A stretch of 38,601 nucleotides of DNA from Pseudomonadota bacterium (GTDB taxonomy: Bacteria; Pseudomonadota; Alphaproteobacteria; Acetobacterales; Acetobacteraceae), in contig JAFADX010000144.1 in assembly GCA_023424475.1 (NCBI GenBank), forward strand, positions 1 through 38,601, written 5' to 3'. Positions 1 to 6,373 of the stretch are shown one piece after another. The position numbers were made by a program, and so were the translations under genes. Below the pieces are notes generated by a model that saw only the letters and a program-made list of their open reading frames with translations, made no database searches and had not been told where the DNA came from. Numbering within the stretch: the stretch's first letter is position 1; every line of letters starts with the position of its first letter.

Positions 1-506
1 GCGCCGGTGCGGGCGGCCGGCGGAGGCGCCGCGGCGGCCGGACGGGGCCCCGGGTTGGCGGGGCGCATGGCGTTGCCGGCGGCGCTGCCAGCGTTGGCCG
101 CCGAGTAGCCGGCGACCTTGTTCCGCGCCTCACGGTGCACGCCGTATTTGTCGGGACCGGCCGGCTCGACCTTCAGCGTCACGATCAGCGGCTTGAAGTG
201 CAGCTGCTCGCTGTCGCTAACATGCACCTGGCCCACCGCGTGGCAGATGGCCGACAGCGTGCGCTGCGCTATCTCTACCGTCTGCTCGTTGCGGTTCACC
301 AGGTTCAGCTGGTCGAAGATCTTCCGGCGCGCCGAGGGGCCTTCCAGCACCTCGAACACCAGCTTCAGCAGCTGCCCGTCGCCGGCCTTGGTCGGCAGCA
401 TCTCGCTCTCGATCAGATGCGCGAGGTATTTGCCGGGCGGCAGCACCTCGAGCGGGACGGCGGGGGCGACCTCGGTCGCGTCGAAGGTGCCATTGAGGGA
501 TGCCAT
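1..506 (-). CDS. DUF669 family phage protein (3' end outside window)
   Basis: The frame is open from an ATG at 506 to the window edge, at least 168 codons with no stop. The protein begins MASLNGTFDATEVAPAV and contains a PPGKYLAHLIESEMLPTK-type segment, a common pattern in DUF669 proteins of phages and integrative elements. It ends here in a proline- and alanine-rich tail. DUF669 genes commonly sit beside Sak4/RecA-like ATPases, and that is the upstream neighbour, only 3 bases away. A role in single-strand DNA handling during recombination or replication is plausible from context, but the biochemical function of the family is not established. The C-terminus is missing because the window ends. 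Confidence 0.75.
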   Translation of the reverse strand, partial: MASLNGTFDATEVAPAVPLEVLPPGKYLAHLIESEMLPTKAGDGQLLKLVFEVLEGPSARRKIFDQLNLVNRNEQTVEIAQRTLSAICHAVGQVHVSDSEQLHFKPLIVTLKVEPAGPDKYGVHREARNKVAGYSAANAGSAAGNAMRPANPGPRPAAAAPPPAARTG

Positions 507-509
507 GGG

Positions 510-1301
510 TCAGCTCCGGACTTCGGGTGTGGAGGCAGGGGCGGCGCTCGGCGGCGTCGCGTAGAAGGGGATGCCGGCGGCGAGCTCGGGCCAGGACAGC
601 GGCAGCGTCTCGGCCAGGCCGAAGCGGTTCTTCGCCAGGAAAGCCGGACGCTCGGCAGTGTGCAGCAGGCGGTCGCCGCCGCTGACGCCGCGGACCACCT
701 TCTTGTTGAAGCCGACGTCCGACTTCAGCGTGCTGACGCGGTAATTCGCGAAGAGCACGGCATCGACATGCTCCTGCACCAGCGCGGAGGCGCTGCGATG
801 GAGCTTCGGTTGGTAGCGGTCGTAGGGTTCCGTCTCGGGGCTGTCGAAGCGCCTGATTTCGGCGTGGGCAATGAGGATCACGCCCATGCCGCGCTCGTCG
901 CGCAGCGCGTTCACGCCGTCGAGGAAGCTGCGCCAGGTATCCAGCGCGGCGAGGTAGCCCTTGCCGTAGCCGAAGGACTCGATGTCCGGCTGGTTGTGCG
1001 TCTGCGCGGTGTGCTGCCAGACAAGCGGCTCCAGCCAATCCAGGCTGTCCACCACCAACGTCTCGAAGTCGTGCGCCTCGGTGTAGAGGCTGCCGAGCGC
1101 CTCCATCACCGCATCGAAGCTGCGCAGCACCCCGAAGGTGGAGGCACTGATGGTGCCGAGCCCGTCCTCGGTCTGCACCACAACCGGCCGCGGCGCCGAG
1201 GTCGCGAACAGCGTCTTCCCGACGCCGGCCACGCCATACGTGAGCAGCCGCGGCGGGCGCGCGTCGCCACCGCGCCGCAGGGATGCGAGGGAGATCGCCA
1301 T
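510..1301 (-). CDS. Phage RecA-like (Sak4/AAA_24-type) ATPase
   Basis: This 263-residue protein has a Walker A motif GVAGVGKT at residues 23-30, a Walker B-like TLVVDSL ending near D85, and a later VILIAHAEI strand that fits a sensor segment of the RecA fold. Size and layout fit the phage nucleotide-binding proteins grouped as AAA_24/Sak4, which promote single-strand annealing or recombination in phage replication modules. The start ATG at 1301 overlaps the stop of the upstream 62-codon gene by one base, suggesting translational coupling. A DUF669 gene follows directly, the usual partner. No DNA-binding residues can be assigned by eye. Family membership is fairly sure; the precise activity is inferred. 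Confidence 0.75.
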   Translation of the reverse strand: MAISLASLRRGGDARPPRLLTYGVAGVGKTLFATSAPRPVVVQTEDGLGTISASTFGVLRSFDAVMEALGSLYTEAHDFETLVVDSLDWLEPLVWQHTAQTHNQPDIESFGYGKGYLAALDTWRSFLDGVNALRDERGMGVILIAHAEIRRFDSPETEPYDRYQPKLHRSASALVQEHVDAVLFANYRVSTLKSDVGFNKKVVRGVSGGDRLLHTAERPAFLAKNRFGLAETLPLSWPELAAGIPFYATPPSAAPASTPEVRS

Positions 1302-1489
1302 CAGTGCGCCTCCTGCTTTGCCGCACGAGGCTTGGCCTTGATGACGTCGACCTTGATGTCGCCGCCGGCGCGCGCGACGACCTCGGTGAAGCTGTCGAGC
1401 GTCAGCTCGAAGGCAGCGACGTCCTTCGCGCGGGCGACGGCGTCGCCCTGCAGCGGGATGACCACCTGGATGCGGAGCTCATGCGCCAT
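1301..1489 (-). CDS. Small conserved-context protein, 62 aa, unknown function
   Basis: The frame can be extended upstream to 1693, but that extension is arginine- and glycine-rich shadow sequence overlapping the next gene. The ATG at 1489 overlaps the upstream gene's TGA by one base and gives a sensible 62-residue protein beginning MAHELRIQVVIPL. The sequence is compact, with alternating hydrophobic strands (RIQVVIPL, GDIKVDVI) and a basic C-terminus, and no recognisable motif. It belongs to the overlapping phage-type operon between an unknown 169-residue protein and the RecA-like ATPase, so it may be an accessory replication or recombination protein. I do not recognise the family. Confidence 0.6.
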   Translation of the reverse strand: MAHELRIQVVIPLQGDAVARAKDVAAFELTLDSFTEVVARAGGDIKVDVIKAKPRAAKQEAH

Positions 1490-1998
1490 CACGCAGCGTC
1501 CTTCTGTTCGAGGGTGTAGGAAGGGCGGCCGGTGGCGACGGTGCGCGCCGGCTCGAACACCGCGCGGATGCGCGGCGGCCAGGCCGCGAAGCGGCTTTCC
1601 GGCACGCGGATCTCGGTGGTGACGTAGTCCGCGGGGTCCTCGCCCCAGGACACGATGGTGGCGACCGCCGCGGCCAGCTTCGGCTGGTCCCACGCCGCTT
1701 TCTTCGGCAGGTCGGCTACGACCTCGAAGGCGTCATCCGCGATGCGGACACGACCGGTGTCCTTGCCCTCGGCGCGACGGGCCGCTGCCGCGGGGGCGCC
1801 ATAGCGGGCATGCAGCGCGTCATGCAGCAGGTCAGCGAGGTGCTTCGCGTCGGCCTTCAGCGCCCCGACGTCTTCCAGCAGCAGCGCCAGATGATCGACG
1901 GGCAGGCGTGCGACCTGCGCGGCGTCCATCTCGCGCAGTTGCGCCAGAGTCGTTCGATTGGTCATGGTGGTCCTGTTGCTTGGGGGGGTGGTGCTCAT
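1489..1998 (-). CDS. Hypothetical protein of phage-type operon, 169 aa
   Basis: I do not recognise this 169-residue protein. The N-terminal third is helical and leucine-rich (LAQLREMDAAQVARLPVDHL, then LLLEDVGALKADAKHLADLL), possibly a short coiled-coil region. The C-terminal half has a mixed pattern around WGEDPADYVTTEIRVPESRF. The ATG at 1998 overlaps the TGA of the tiny upstream membrane-protein gene by four bases (ATGA). An in-frame ATG eleven codons further in (MTNRTTLAQL) is an alternative start. Its position between a nuclease and a RecA-like ATPase suggests a role in the same DNA-processing module, but nothing in the sequence shows what it does. Confidence 0.6.
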   Translation of the reverse strand: MSTTPPSNRTTMTNRTTLAQLREMDAAQVARLPVDHLALLLEDVGALKADAKHLADLLHDALHARYGAPAAAARRAEGKDTGRVRIADDAFEVVADLPKKAAWDQPKLAAAVATIVSWGEDPADYVTTEIRVPESRFAAWPPRIRAVFEPARTVATGRPSYTLEQKDAA

Positions 1999-2123
1999 CG
2001 GATGGTCACCAAGCCAGCGAACCAGCAGAGCGCGATGAAGCCGCCTGCCAGCAGCGCGCCACTGGCCAGGTTGCGGAGGGCTTCGCCGATGGCGCGCGGG
2101 TGGAGGGTGCTGCGTGGGCTCAC
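1995..2123 (-). CDS. 42-aa single-pass membrane peptide
   Basis: A GTG-started 42-codon frame fits exactly into the gap between two genes. The GTG overlaps the upstream nuclease gene's TGA by four bases (GTGA) and its own TGA overlaps the downstream ATG by four bases (ATGA). The peptide starts with a basic region (MSPRSTLHPRAIGEALRNL) followed by one hydrophobic segment of about 21 residues containing GALLAGGFIALCWFAGLV, and ends in TIR. This predicts a small inner-membrane protein with a cytoplasmic basic N-terminus. The perfect overlap at both ends is the main evidence that it is a real gene. Its function is unknown. Confidence 0.55.
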   Translation of the reverse strand: MSPRSTLHPRAIGEALRNLASGALLAGGFIALCWFAGLVTIR

Positions 2124-2545
2124 AGCGTCACCTCTGCGATCGCATCGGCCGGCGGCAGCGGGCCTTCCTCGGCCAAGCGCGCGCGGCGGGCACGATCGCG
2201 ATCGGCATCTGGGTTCGCCTGCGCGGCGCTGAGGCGGATGATCTCCATCCAGACATGCAGCGGCACAACCACCAGGGGCGTCGCGCGATCGCGAATGAGA
2301 AACAGCACGTCGTTACTGCCGAGCCAGCGCTCCAGTGTGCGGAAGCCGCTGCCCTCGCCGCGCGCCTTGACCTCCGCCTTGAGCGGCTCGGGTCCGCGGA
2401 CGTAGAGATCCACGTCGGCGCCGTTGCCGCGATAGCGCAGGGCGCCGGAGAGCGGCACGCGCTCGGCCCGGATGCCGCACTTGCGGTGGACATCAACGAT
2501 GGCTCGTTCGCGGCGCAGGCCCTTGTCGCGGGATGCCTTGCCCAT
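2120..2545 (-). CDS. PD-(D/E)XK nuclease, Holliday-junction-resolvase-like
   Basis: The ATG at 2545 is chosen because it overlaps the upstream TGA by one base; the longer frame to 2668 is low-complexity shadow. The 141-residue protein has the archaeal-resolvase/VRR-like layout: an N-terminal helix with a conserved glutamate (GLRRERAIVD, E13), a GADVDLYV strand with acidic D44/D46, and KAEVKAR with the E58-x-K60 pair. This is a small stand-alone PD-(D/E)XK nuclease of the type found in phage replication modules, where it may resolve branched DNA. The neighbouring RecA-like ATPase and DUF669 genes support that. The exact substrate is inferred. Confidence 0.65.
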   Translation of the reverse strand: MGKASRDKGLRRERAIVDVHRKCGIRAERVPLSGALRYRGNGADVDLYVRGPEPLKAEVKARGEGSGFRTLERWLGSNDVLFLIRDRATPLVVVPLHVWMEIIRLSAAQANPDADRDRARRARLAEEGPLPPADAIAEVTL

Positions 2546-2943
2546 CACGCAGCCTCGCTCCGACGCAGATCCGTGACGGCCCTGGTCAGGGTGCTGCGCG
2601 GCCGCGGCCGGGCGATCAGCAAATAGGCGAAGCACTCGGGCGCGACGCGATGTTGCAGGAGGTGACATTGCCCCGCCTCCGCCATCTGCCAGGCGCGGCG
2701 CGCAACGTCCTCGAGGTCATCGCGGCGTTCCGCCGGTAGGTTGGTGGCGACCTTGTCGCGATCGCGGGCGAGCAGGCCGATGTGATAGACAATGGCATCG
2801 CCGGGCGACGCATCGGCGTAGCGGTCGCACAGCCCGTTCTCGGTGAGCACGACGTCGATCAAATCCTCGATGCTCAGCAAGATCTCGTTCGACAGCAATT
2901 CGGGGGATGTGAAGCGCACCGATCGGCTCTCCCTGTCACGCAT
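2545..2943 (-). CDS. Hypothetical protein, 132 aa
   Basis: I do not recognise this 132-residue protein. It has a central segment LSNEILLSIEDLIDVVLTE that looks helical, several arginine/aspartate-rich stretches (LLARDRDKVATNLPAERRDD), and a cysteine-containing AGQCHLLQHRVAPECFAYLL, but no metal site or catalytic motif that I can assign. Its ATG at 2943 lies inside the last codons of the upstream sigma-like gene (eight-base overlap) and its TGA touches the nuclease start, so it is co-translated with the phage-type operon. Codon use matches its neighbours. Confidence 0.6.
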   Translation of the reverse strand: MRDRESRSVRFTSPELLSNEILLSIEDLIDVVLTENGLCDRYADASPGDAIVYHIGLLARDRDKVATNLPAERRDDLEDVARRAWQMAEAGQCHLLQHRVAPECFAYLLIARPRPRSTLTRAVTDLRRSEAA

Positions 2944-3568
2944 GGTTCGGCATCTCCTTCTCTACGGAGACGAGGGGTGATTTTTCCCACCGGGTCGGAG
3001 GCGGCTGCCGACGCTCGTCGCGAGCAGCCGGGCGCATGCCTGAGGCCCGCAGCCAGCAGCGCAGGTCGGCGACAGCGCGGTAGAAGGCTGTGCAGGAGCG
3101 CGCATCGGCACGCTGCGCGGCGGCGACATCCCCCATCCCCGCGAGCAGGCGCAACAGCGTCCCTGGCCGCAGGGGCAACTCCGCCGCGACCCGCTGCAGG
3201 TCCAGCGTCAGGTCCGCATCAGCACAGTCCTGCTGCGTGGCCGACGCCCCTGCCGGGAACTGGTCGAGGTCGAGCGGCAGGCAGGTGACCCTCTGCCGTT
3301 GCCGCGCACGCCTCTGGTCCGCGACGACCGTGCGGGCGACCACGCCGGCAAAGGTGCTCCATGCTCCCCGCGCCGGATTGAACTGCGCCTGGCGCTCCAG
3401 CAGCGCGACCAGGATGTCCTGCCGCAGGTCGTCGCGGTCGGCGCGATGCAGGTGCTGGCGCCGGGCGGCGCGCGCCGCCTGGATGGTGGCGGTGGCCAGG
3501 GCGACCCGAAATTCGGGGGCATCCCACGGGGGTGGTTGTCGGGGCGCGTCAGTACGTTGCGCGAGCAT
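2936..3568 (-). CDS. Sigma-70-like factor of phage-type operon
   Basis: The ATG at 3568 is preceded by a strong AGGAGG about eight bases upstream, so it is preferred over the in-frame ATG at 3694. The 210-residue protein has a region-2-like block at residues 45-92 (DDLRQDILVALLERQ, then ARGAWSTFAGVVARTVVADQ, then RRARQRQ), matching the helical core and -10-recognition part of ECF-type sigma factors. A weaker region-4-like segment lies at about residues 145-180 (MGDVAAAQRADARSCTAFYR). It is the first gene of the leftward operon, so it may drive expression of the module. It could instead be a degenerate, non-sigma relative. The assignment is from pattern only. Confidence 0.55.
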   Translation of the reverse strand: MLAQRTDAPRQPPPWDAPEFRVALATATIQAARAARRQHLHRADRDDLRQDILVALLERQAQFNPARGAWSTFAGVVARTVVADQRRARQRQRVTCLPLDLDQFPAGASATQQDCADADLTLDLQRVAAELPLRPGTLLRLLAGMGDVAAAQRADARSCTAFYRAVADLRCWLRASGMRPAARDERRQPPPTRWEKSPLVSVEKEMPNHA

Positions 3569-3652
3569 TTGATCCTCCTGCGGCGCCGGGTGATGGCGAC
3601 GGCGGGAGGGGGCCATGCGGATAGGAGGGCAGTCAGCCTGGAAGGGGTAGGT

Positions 3653-3668
3653 ATTCCTGGTCAGGAAT
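3653..3668. promoter_or_regulatory. Palindromic operator candidate
   Basis: ATTCCTG and CAGGAAT form a perfect 7-bp inverted repeat with a two-base GT spacer. A further half-site-like TTTCCTGACC lies at 3677-3686. The palindrome sits 85 bases upstream of the sigma-like gene in the divergent control region 3569-3854. It has the size and symmetry of an operator for a dimeric XRE-type repressor, and such a regulator is encoded nearby at 4583. No convincing -35/-10 pair was found for either direction, so the link to a promoter is inference. Confidence 0.45.
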
Positions 3669-3800
3669 TGCCCCGGTTTCCTGACCGCCACCATATCCCG
3701 CTAATTCAGTATGTTATGTCCCACCAATCGGGCGGCGGACACCGTTTCGGCCATTTATTGACCATCCGCAGGACAGGATGCTGGACTCAGTCGGCGACAG

Positions 3801-3815
3801 GAACATAAACAGAAC
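3801..3815. promoter_or_regulatory. LexA (SOS) box, GAAC-N7-GAAC
   Basis: GAAC at 3801-3804 and GAAC at 3812-3815 are separated by exactly seven bases. This direct repeat is the LexA-binding motif of alphaproteobacteria (GTTC-N7-GTTC on the other strand). It lies 40 bases before the ATG of the ImmA/IrrE-type metallopeptidase gene, a position where LexA would repress it until DNA damage. The motif is short and could occur by chance, but its place in the control region of a mobile-element switch makes it credible. Confidence 0.5.
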
Positions 3816-3854
3816 ATCGCGTTACGCAGACGCGCAAACACCGAGGCCCCCGCC

Positions 3855-4586
3855 ATGTCCGTTTCCCTGTCCTACCCGCATGACCCTTCGTCGAACGCCC
3901 CCCGCCCTCTGGCTGCGGGGACGGTCTGGGCGGTCGCCGCGCAATTGCGTCAAGCGGTCGCCCGGCGCGACAGCCCCTGGGCGCTCGACGCCAAGGACCT
4001 GGTGGCAGCCACCTCCCGGCTGGAGGTCAATCGGCATCGCGTGGACGTGCATTGGGACTTCGCCCACGCTGTCCATGACGAGGACCGCCAGCCCGTGCTC
4101 GGCATCTGCGAAACGGATCCGACCGCGCCGGGTATCGCCCTCGTCTCGATCAACACAGCGCTCCTGACCAATCGCCCCGACCTGATGCTGAGCACTGTGG
4201 CGCACGAGCTGGGTCATGTCGTGTTCGACGTCCCCGCTGCGGCGCGCCATCCGGCGCGGCACTACCGGTCCGTCAGCGCCGGGCCGCACAGCTTCGATGG
4301 CGCGACCGTGCGCGAGGAGCGGCGCGCCAATGAGTTCATGGGAGCCCTGCTGGTGCCGCCGGTGCCGCTGCATCTGCGCCTGGTGGCCCACGCGCGTGCC
4401 GAACGGCTGCGCATGGTCCACGCGCCCCATCATGGCCGTGTCGGCTGCCGGGTGCTGGCCCGTGATACGGCACCGGAGGCGGTGGCCGGCGTCATCTCCG
4501 CCCTGGCGGGCGATTTCGGCGTCTCCGATCGCTTCATCGCCGTGCGCCTGCAGCGCTACCGCCTGATCGAGGGAGGCCGGCTGTGA
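3855..4586 (+). CDS. ImmA/IrrE-type metallopeptidase
   Basis: This 243-residue protein contains the zinc-protease motif VAHELGHVVF with H117, E118 and H121. A second helix, RRANEFMGALLVP, has E160 as the likely third zinc ligand, the usual layout of the ImmA/IrrE family (often annotated DUF955 or Peptidase_M78). Known members such as ImmA of ICEBs1 cleave a partner XRE repressor after DNA damage and so switch on a mobile element. The next gene, overlapping by four bases, encodes exactly such an XRE protein, and a LexA-type box precedes this gene. Cleavage of the neighbouring regulator or of another element repressor is inferred. The ATG at 3855 follows a modest GAGG. Confidence 0.85.
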   Translation: MSVSLSYPHDPSSNAPRPLAAGTVWAVAAQLRQAVARRDSPWALDAKDLVAATSRLEVNRHRVDVHWDFAHAVHDEDRQPVLGICETDPTAPGIALVSINTALLTNRPDLMLSTVAHELGHVVFDVPAAARHPARHYRSVSAGPHSFDGATVREERRANEFMGALLVPPVPLHLRLVAHARAERLRMVHAPHHGRVGCRVLARDTAPEAVAGVISALAGDFGVSDRFIAVRLQRYRLIEGGRL

Positions 4587-4864
4587 GCTTCGGAAGCATC
4601 CTGCGCGAGCGGCGGACCGAGCTCAGCATCGGGCTGACGGACATGGCCGAGCGTCTCGGCATTTCCGCCGCTTACTGGTCGCGTATTGAGCGGGACCTCG
4701 AGAGCCCGCCGCGCGACCAACTCATCGAACGCGCGGCGGCCATCCTCGGTGTGCAGATGGACGACCTGTACGTCGAGGCCAGGCGCCTACCGCCGGACAT
4801 GCGGCAGGACATGGCGAAGGTGGTGCGGGCCTATCGGCGCCTGCGCGCGATCGAGCGGAGGTGA
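4583..4864 (+). CDS. XRE-family HTH transcriptional regulator
   Basis: This 93-residue protein starts with GTG at 4583, overlapping the metallopeptidase stop as GTGA, with a GGGAGG Shine-Dalgarno about seven bases upstream. Residues 5-60 form a Cro/C1-type helix-turn-helix: ILRERRTELSIGLTDMAERL, then GISAAYWSRIERDLESPP, where the SAAYWSRIER segment is the recognition helix. It is almost only a DNA-binding domain, with a short basic C-terminal helix. It is probably the partner and possible substrate of the ImmA-like protease and may bind the palindrome at 3653-3668. The same family also includes antitoxins, but the protease context favours an element repressor. Confidence 0.85.
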   Translation: MSFGSILRERRTELSIGLTDMAERLGISAAYWSRIERDLESPPRDQLIERAAAILGVQMDDLYVEARRLPPDMRQDMAKVVRAYRRLRAIERR

Positions 4865-5637
4865 TCGTGGCCAAGACCAATCGGCGAAAACCTTACTACA
4901 CGCTGCGGGAGATCTACGCGCGGTGGGCCATGGATGCTGACGACATCTCCGCCTATGTGCTGGAGGGCGAGCTCTGTCTGTCCCTGCCCGTTGCAGCGTT
5001 GCTGATGGAGGTGAGCGACACCCATCGGGCAGCGGATGGGCGGGTCCGGGTCGAGCCAAAGGGACGCCAGCACCAGGTCGGTCCCATCGATCTGTCGCGC
5101 ATCGATGCCTATGCGGTCCTGCAGAACGGTGCGGGCCAGATCGCGCGCTTTCTTAGCTCGGCCGGCGAGTTACTGGAGCCGATCGACGATGCCGGCGAAC
5201 GCCACGCGCTGCTCGTGAAACGGGCCCAGCTGGTGGTTCGGCATGACGAACTGGAACGCTTCGAGATGGAGCATGATCTCGGTCGCGCCGATGAGCCGCT
5301 GCCATCAGTCGCCGTGCTCCCTCGTGCATGGCCGGCGCCGGTCGCGCGCGGCGCGCCGCCCCGGCACGATTGGGAGGACTTCATGTGCGAGCTGGGCGTC
5401 ATCGCCCACAATGAGGGGCTGCCCGACGTCCAGGCCGAGACGGTGCGACGCATGATGAACTGGTTCTCGGTCACCTATGGCCCCGACAACGTGCCGAGCG
5501 AGAGCGCCGTCAAGCAGCGGGTCAGCCGGTTCTACCATCGTCTCCGCGGCGACGATCCTCCCGCCGTGTCGCCACCGCCGCCGCGCCGCGGTGGGCCTGC
5601 GCGAGCCCATGGGAAGAACGGGCGCGCGAATACGTAA
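4861..5637 (+). CDS. Hypothetical protein, 258 aa, third gene of ImmA/XRE operon
   Basis: I do not recognise the family. The GTG at 4861 overlaps the upstream TGA by four bases and follows GGAG; a second in-frame GTG lies two codons on. The N-terminus (KPYYTLREIYARWAM, then DADDISAYVLEGELCLSLPV) resembles a short helix-turn-helix or adaptor fold. The middle is mixed. Residues about 168-235 form a compact unit (WEDFMCELGVIAHNEGL, then QAETVRRMMNWFSVTYG), followed by a proline-rich tail. Proteins with a similar YYTLREIYARW start may occur in alphaproteobacterial islands, but this is memory, not evidence. Co-translation with the switch genes suggests a regulatory role. Confidence 0.65.
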   Translation: MIVAKTNRRKPYYTLREIYARWAMDADDISAYVLEGELCLSLPVAALLMEVSDTHRAADGRVRVEPKGRQHQVGPIDLSRIDAYAVLQNGAGQIARFLSSAGELLEPIDDAGERHALLVKRAQLVVRHDELERFEMEHDLGRADEPLPSVAVLPRAWPAPVARGAPPRHDWEDFMCELGVIAHNEGLPDVQAETVRRMMNWFSVTYGPDNVPSESAVKQRVSRFYHRLRGDDPPAVSPPPPRRGGPARAHGKNGRANT

Positions 5638-5669
5638 AGGGGAGGCAGGACAATGCGTGCTGGATCACG

Positions 5670-5870
5670 ATGCCCCTGCCGACTCCCAACCCCTACCTCC
5701 CGCCGCATCTCCGGGAGGTCTGCGACCTCCTCGCCCGCGGCCTGCTGCGGCTGCACAGCCGCGCTGCCGAGGAAGCCGCGCGCCACGCCGCGGACCGCGG
5801 AGAGCGGTTGCTACACTTCCCGGCCGCTCAGCGCCGTCATGCGAACCGGACCACCCGGAGAGACGCATGA
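5670..5870 (+). CDS. 66-aa protein preceding DUF2924
   Basis: This small frame begins at ATG 5670 and its TGA overlaps the DUF2924 start by four bases (ATGA), so it is likely the first gene of the recombination cassette. The protein has a proline-rich start (MPLPTPNPYLPPHLREVC), a helical arginine-rich middle (LLARGLLRLHSRAAEEAARH), and a basic end. It has no cysteine or histidine cluster and no membrane segment. No upstream in-frame start exists between 5655 and 5670. The overlap and its fixed place ahead of DUF2924 support it being real. Its function is unknown. Confidence 0.55.
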   Translation: MPLPTPNPYLPPHLREVCDLLARGLLRLHSRAAEEAARHAADRGERLLHFPAAQRRHANRTTRRDA

Positions 5871-6373
5871 CGCGCACCACCAAGCCCAAGCCAGGCACCC
5901 CGCCGGCGTTCACCGCTCCCGCCATCCCACCCACCGACGTGCTGGGCCGGCTCGCCGCCTTGAAGACCGCGGCGACGCCTCTGCTGAAGCAGCAGTGGCG
6001 GGAGCTCTTCGGCACCGAGCCGCCGCCCTACAATCGGCGGTTCCTGGAGAGCCGTCTCGCCTATCGGATCCAGGAGCTCGCCTATGGTGGCCTGAAGCCC
6101 GAGACGCTCGCGCGCCTTGAGGTCCTGGGCGAGCAGTTCGATGGGGGCAAGATCGCCGTCCGCCGGAAGCGCGGCGAAGAGAAGCCGATCGCTGGGACGC
6201 AGCTGATTCGCGAGTACCAGGGCGTCGAGCACATGGTGACCGTGACGCGCGCCGGCTACGAGTATCAAGGCCGGCCCTACCAGTCGCTCTCCGCGATTGC
6301 CCGCGCCATCACCGGCACGCGCTGGAACGGGCGCGTGTTCTTCGGGCTGCGCCCGAGCCGGAGCGCGGCATGA
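5867..6373 (+). CDS. DUF2924 family protein
   Basis: The ATG at 5867 overlaps the previous stop, and the 168-residue product starts MTRTTKPKPGTPP. The body shows the DUF2924 pattern: an N-terminal helix LGRLAALKTAATPLLKQQWR, then ELFGTEPPPYNRRFLESRLAY, a tyrosine-rich QELAYGG region, and a C-terminal SLSAIARAITGTRWNG with FFGL. The family is known from gene neighbourhoods next to serine recombinases in alphaproteobacterial islands and phages, and that is the arrangement here: its TGA overlaps the recombinase ATG. The late segment resembles a small DNA-binding or recombinase-associated domain. A role as a recombination partner is inference. Confidence 0.8.
   Translation: MTRTTKPKPGTPPAFTAPAIPPTDVLGRLAALKTAATPLLKQQWRELFGTEPPPYNRRFLESRLAYRIQELAYGGLKPETLARLEVLGEQFDGGKIAVRRKRGEEKPIAGTQLIREYQGVEHMVTVTRAGYEYQGRPYQSLSAIARAITGTRWNGRVFFGLRPSRSAA

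Noticed and set aside
135..1622. Long open plus-strand frame opposite the RecA-like ATPase and its neighbours
   Set aside because: It is arginine-, alanine- and glutamine-rich with no family features. The minus-strand genes have motifs and coupled overlaps, so this is a high-GC shadow.
3758..3786. TTGACC at 3758 as -35 of a promoter for the ImmA gene
   Set aside because: No acceptable -10 lies 16-18 bases downstream, so the promoter was not listed.
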